From JAEHCY01 sp964519095 (GTDB lineage Bacteria > Pseudomonadota > Gammaproteobacteria > Chromatiales > Chromatiaceae): 8,218 bases of DNA. The stretch is taken from contig CAZFHV010000157.1 of NCBI GenBank assembly GCA_964519095.1, forward strand, positions 1-8,218, in the 5' to 3' direction. Of this stretch, positions 6,024 through 8,218 are shown one piece after another; position 1 is the stretch's first letter; each line of letters begins with the position of its first letter. Made by a program: the position numbers and the translations under genes. Under the pieces are notes generated by a model. That model worked only from the letters and a program-made list of their open reading frames with translations, was not told the origin of the DNA and did not search any database.

Positions 6024-6109
6024 GGCCCTGCGCAACCCCTAGGGGTTAGGTTTCGAGCATGGGAATCAAGGAAGCAGGTTGCCCGCGCCTCGCGCCGTCC
6101 CCAGAGCAT
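6020..6109 (-). CDS. Putative 29-codon leader ORF coupled to wzc
   Basis: Directly after the wza TAG (6128-6126) comes GGAGGG (6124-6119), then a 9-nt spacer and ATG at 6109. This frame runs 29 codons (MLWGRREARATCFLD at its start) to a TGA at 6022-6020, which overlaps the GTG of wzc by the sequence GTGA. The ribosome-site spacing is ideal, and the arrangement would allow wzc to be translated by re-initiation. The peptide itself resembles nothing I know, and the frame belongs to a longer chance-open frame, so it may matter only as a coupling device or be fortuitous. Confidence 0.35.
   Translation of the reverse strand: MLWGRREARATCFLDSHARNLTPRGCAGP
6032..6051 (-). repeat. wzc-flanking motif, upstream copy (14-bp perfect palindrome)
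   Basis: On the minus strand: ACCTAACCC (6051-6043), CTA, then GGGGTTGC (6039-6032). Inside it AACCCCTAGGGGTT (6047-6034) is a perfect 14-bp palindrome that includes the alternative TTG start and the only AGGGG near the wzc GTG. It matches the motif across the wzc stop at 17 arm positions. Confidence 0.5.
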
Positions 6110-6125
6110 CGTCGAGATCCCTCCG

Positions 6126-7301
6126 CTATTGCTGGGTCCGGAACGCCGGGAAGTTGCTGTAGCCCCAGCTCTGCAGCGTGCTGGTAGTGGGCAGGATATT
6201 ACTGATGAGCTTGTTCCAACGGACGACGTCGGCCTCATCCACATAGATCAGATCCCGCGGACGCAGGGGAAACTGATCGGCAAGGACCATGGCATCGGGC
6301 TCCAACGAGGCCAGGTGATAGATCGCCGGCTTGTCGCCACCACGGATGACGAAGATCTGGTAGGGGTTGGCAGTGAATTGGTTGAGGTTGCCGCGATCGC
6401 TGAGGGCCTCGGCCAGGGTGAGGCGCCCCTTCTTCATGGCGAGCGAGCCGGGGGCCATGATGGCGCCGAGCATGAAGACCTTGTTGTGCTCACGGTCCCA
6501 CACGTTCACCACGTCGCCGTCCTGCAGCAAGACGTTGCCGGTCAGATCCCCGTCCTCGTAGAGCGCCTGCAGATCCACATCGAAGGTCTTCCCGTTACGG
6601 GTGATGGTGATGCGCCGCTGATCGGCGTTGTCGGTGAACCCACCCGCCTGGTTGATGGCCTCCAGGGTGGTCATGCGGATGTCGGTGATGGGCAGGACGC
6701 CCTTTTTGCCGACCTCGCCCACCACGAAGATCCGCTGGCTCCGGAACGCCGCCACCCGCACGTCCACCTGTGGATCCTCGATGTACTTGCCGAGCTTCTG
6801 GGTTAGCAGGGAGCGGACCTGTCGCAGCGTGAGGCCCTCGACCTTCACGACCCCCGCGTAGGGGAAGAACAGGGTCCCGTCCTCCGCGACCACGAACCCG
6901 GTCTCGGCGGCAGAGCGGAACTGCCCGGCAGGCGTGGTCAGCTCCGGATGGTCGAACACGGTGACGCTGAGAATATCCCCGCGCCCTATACGGTAATCCC
7001 GGTGGGGAACGGGCTTCAGCGCCTCTTTTTTCTGTGCCGCCTGCTTCTTGGTCTCGGCGATCACGAAGTTGGCGTCAATCTGCTGGACCTTGACGAAATC
7101 CGGTATGAGTTCCCTCCCCTCCTCCTGTCTGACCGGAAGCTTCACCGAGGAGTGGCCAGTGACCCGAATCCCATAGGCCTGCTGACCCGGGACCAAGACC
7201 CCGCACCCGCTGAGCCCCAGCGCCAGCCAGGCCATCCCCAGCACCGCCGATGTACCGCCCAGCCATCGGATCCCCCCGGAACCCCGCCGCATCCCGCTCA
7301 T
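6126..7301 (-). CDS. wza: Wza-type outer-membrane polysaccharide export lipoprotein
   Basis: A 391-residue exporter (E. coli Wza has 379) that forms the outer-membrane channel for capsule or exopolysaccharide. The start at ATG 7301 gives a lipoprotein signal: basic n-region, hydrophobic core at ~19-30, lipobox LSGC at 30-33, with Cys33 as the lipidated residue. The polysaccharide export (PES) domain begins at ~102 with DYRIGRGDILSVTVF and runs to ~186. SLBB-type repeats follow at ~189-222 (RIFVVGEVGKKGVLPI, then INQAGGF) and ~274-330 (KVFMLGAIMAPGSL). The end, LIYVDEADVVRWNKLISNIL, matches the amphipathic C-terminal helix of true Wza that crosses the outer membrane. AGAGGGG lies 10 nt before the ATG. 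Other in-frame starts are GTG 7334 and ATG 7292. The gene sits between wzb and wzc, which strongly supports the assignment. It would work with Wzc to form the trans-envelope complex. Confidence 0.94.
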   Translation of the reverse strand: MSGMRRGSGGIRWLGGTSAVLGMAWLALGLSGCGVLVPGQQAYGIRVTGHSSVKLPVRQEEGRELIPDFVKVQQIDANFVIAETKKQAAQKKEALKPVPHRDYRIGRGDILSVTVFDHPELTTPAGQFRSAAETGFVVAEDGTLFFPYAGVVKVEGLTLRQVRSLLTQKLGKYIEDPQVDVRVAAFRSQRIFVVGEVGKKGVLPITDIRMTTLEAINQAGGFTDNADQRRITITRNGKTFDVDLQALYEDGDLTGNVLLQDGDVVNVWDREHNKVFMLGAIMAPGSLAMKKGRLTLAEALSDRGNLNQFTANPYQIFVIRGGDKPAIYHLASLEPDAMVLADQFPLRPRDLIYVDEADVVRWNKLISNILPTTSTLQSWGYSNFPAFRTQQ

Positions 7302-7339
7302 CGGTTGCACACCCCTCTGGTGAACCCCCCACACGCCAC
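7298..7339 (-). CDS. Putative 13-codon leader ORF coupled to wza
   Basis: A near-perfect Shine-Dalgarno, AAGGAGG (7355-7349), is 48 nt from the wza ATG, too far to serve it. It is exactly 9 nt before a GTG at 7339 that opens 13 codons (VACGGFTRGVCNR) ending in TGA 7300-7298, overlapping the wza ATG as ATGA. The alternative is that this site serves the in-frame GTG 7334 of a longer Wza, but that spacing (14 nt) is poor and would put 11 odd residues before the lipoprotein signal. Confidence 0.35.
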   Translation of the reverse strand: MACGGFTRGVCNR

Positions 7340-7367
7340 GCCCGAAAACCTCCTTGCCCTGCCCCTG

Positions 7368-7811
7368 TCACCGGCCGATGCGGCTGGCCCAGGCCGTCAC
7401 GCCGCGCTCGATCCGTCCGAGGGCATCCGCGAACGCCTCGGCCCCGCGCTGATAGGGGTCCGGGATCTCCTCCCCCGTCCAATGCCCAAGCAGAAATACC
7501 TTGCCCCAAGCCTGGGGCTCCAGACGAGCCAACTCGACCTTGTGTCCCTGCTCCATCACCAGCACCAAGTCCGCCGAGCGCAGCATCTCCCGATCCAACT
7601 GCCGCGCCCGGTGCGTCGCGATATCCAGGCCCTCCTGATCCATCAGGGAGCGGGCCATCTGATCCGCCGGCTCGCCCACCAGGGCCCCGAGTCCTGCCGA
7701 CCGCACGTCCATCCCCCCTGTCCCGCGGTTGAGCGCACGCCTGAGCAGTGCCTCTGCCATAGGGCTTCGGCAGATATTTCCCACACAGACTACCAGAATG
7801 CGCTTGAACAC
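7368..7811 (-). CDS. wzb: Low-molecular-weight protein-tyrosine phosphatase Wzb
   Basis: A 147-residue cytoplasmic phosphatase, exactly the length of E. coli Wzb. It dephosphorylates the C-terminal tyrosines of Wzc so that polymer assembly can cycle. The catalytic P-loop is at the N-terminus: VVCVGNICRS, nucleophile Cys9 and Arg15 in the C-x5-R motif. The general acid is Asp118 in EIPDPY. SAGLGALVG at 38-46, VMEQGH at 85-90 and GKVFLLGHW at 103-111 also match the Wzb subgroup. The start is GTG 7811: Wzb proteins begin MFxxILVVCVGN, and the upstream part of the open frame is Pro/Arg/Trp-rich filler running into murJ. GGGG lies 5 nt before the GTG. It is first in the operon, whereas in E. coli the order is wza-wzb-wzc. 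The wza leader ORF begins 28 nt after its stop. Confidence 0.95.
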   Translation of the reverse strand: MFKRILVVCVGNICRSPMAEALLRRALNRGTGGMDVRSAGLGALVGEPADQMARSLMDQEGLDIATHRARQLDREMLRSADLVLVMEQGHKVELARLEPQAWGKVFLLGHWTGEEIPDPYQRGAEAFADALGRIERGVTAWASRIGR

Positions 7812-7894
7812 TCGGACCCCGGGCCGGCGCGGCCTGCTGGCCCAGGGCCCCCACCCGCGCGGCCGCCCCCCTTGCCTCAAGATAAGCTGGGTAT

Positions 7895-7937
7895 GTTGCC
7901 AACAATTGTACGCATTGCAAAGACCAGACCAGCTCCA
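7895..7937 (-). promoter_or_regulatory. AT-rich island with a possible promoter for the wzb-wza-wzc operon
   Basis: The 130-bp gap between murJ and wzb holds a short AT-rich island in otherwise very GC-rich DNA. On the minus strand TACAAT (7910-7905, 5/6 match to TATAAT) is preceded by TGCG, resembling an extended -10. No good -35 is found at 16-18 nt, so an activator may be needed. The 8-bp palindrome ACAATTGT (7902-7909) overlaps the -10. Transcription from here would give a leader of about 85 nt before the wzb GTG. Confidence 0.35.
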
Positions 7938-7941
7938 GGGA

Positions 7942-8218
7942 TCAGGACCGACCCGAGTGCCCCGCCAGGGGGCGGGGGCGCAGGCGCTCACCGAGCGCCA
8001 CGAGCACCAACCCGTAGGTCGCGAGCCCGGTGAGTACCAGACCACCGAGCCCCAAGAGTCGGTCCCGGCCCGACATCACCAGCCAGACGGTCCCCTCCCC
8101 GCTCAGTGCCAGCAATACCCCGGCCATAGCCACCACGGCGAGCCCCGCCCGCAGCAGACGGAGCCACCAGCCGGGCTGGGGACGAAACACCCCGCCGCGC
8201 AGCAGCCCCCCCAGCAGG
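7942..8218 (-). CDS. murJ: Lipid II flippase MurJ, C-terminal part (runs off the window)
   Basis: The minus-strand frame is open to the right edge and encodes ~91 residues ending in TGA at 7944-7942. The segment GVFRPQPGWW followed by LRLLRAGLAVVAMAGVLLAL is characteristic of the MurJ/MviN C-terminus (E. coli has VYQPQPGWW at the same place before its penultimate helix). A last transmembrane segment follows (LLGLGGLVLTGLATYGLVLV), then a short polar tail (LGERLRPRPL). MurJ is the inner-membrane flippase that moves lipid II to the periplasm for peptidoglycan synthesis. The GTG at 8190 is internal, not the start, since family-like sequence continues upstream of it. The gene precedes the exopolysaccharide operon on the same strand, but a 130-bp gap with a possible promoter suggests separate transcription. 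Confidence 0.9.
   Translation of the reverse strand, partial: LLGGLLRGGVFRPQPGWWLRLLRAGLAVVAMAGVLLALSGEGTVWLVMSGRDRLLGLGGLVLTGLATYGLVLVALGERLRPRPLAGHSGRS

Noticed and set aside
6129..6806. 225-codon plus-strand ORF inside wza
   Set aside because: It is antisense to clear PES and SLBB domains.
6948..8033. 361-codon plus-strand ORF spanning wza, wzb and the murJ gap
   Set aside because: It crosses two well-identified minus-strand genes and reads as Pro/Arg-rich filler.
7812..8045. N-terminal extension of the Wzb frame into murJ
   Set aside because: Wzb ends up exactly 147 residues and starts with the family's MFxxILVVCVGN pattern when begun at GTG 7811; the upstream part has no similarity and overlaps murJ.
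1..8218. CRISPR arrays, tRNA or rRNA genes, intact insertion sequences
   Set aside because: No regularly spaced repeats, no cloverleaf-like segment and no transposase motif or terminal inverted repeats were seen on either strand.

Overview
The window is high-GC DNA with dense, mostly uninterrupted coding. It looks like a gammaproteobacterial chromosome. The best clues are a Wzb/Wza/Wzc exopolysaccharide set and a MurJ C-terminus that both resemble the enterobacterial versions closely, together with a HypA/HypB nickel-insertion pair. A purple-sulfur or other sulfur-oxidising member of the Chromatiales would fit, but that is inference from gene content and style, not something the sequence proves.

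Layout. (i) Positions 1-593, minus strand: the N-terminal part of a TonB-dependent receptor (signal peptide plus most of a plug domain). Its similarity to the family stops close to the left edge. (ii) Positions 594-800: a divergent regulatory gap with a sigma-54-like -24/-12 element pointing at hypA and a sigma-70-like promoter pointing at the receptor. (iii) Positions 801-2122, plus strand: hypA and hypB, 29 nt apart, which deliver nickel to [NiFe]-hydrogenase. No other hyp or hydrogenase gene is in the window. (iv) Positions 2123-2695: a gap with only a start-less ORF remnant. (v) Positions 2696-3373, minus strand: a single metallo-beta-lactamase-fold hydrolase. (vi) Positions 3374-3713: a second gap. 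(vii) Positions 3714-7811, minus strand: an exopolysaccharide export and control operon in the order wzb (protein-tyrosine phosphatase), wza (outer-membrane export lipoprotein), wzc (inner-membrane co-polymerase and tyrosine autokinase). (viii) Positions 7942-8218, minus strand: the C-terminus of murJ, the lipid II flippase, running off the right edge.

How it works together. Wzc phosphorylates its own C-terminal tyrosine cluster, Wzb removes those phosphates, and Wzc with Wza forms the envelope-spanning export path for a polysaccharide made by genes outside the window. HypA and HypB form an independent nickel-delivery module.

The points most worth a second look are non-coding. wzc is bracketed by two near-identical short motifs with internal dyad symmetry, one at its start and one across its stop codon. 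Both wza and wzc are preceded by a short ORF that has its own good Shine-Dalgarno sequence and whose stop codon overlaps the start codon of the main gene by 4 nt. I found no CRISPR array, tRNA, rRNA or intact insertion sequence. I do not see a clearly new multi-gene system here.
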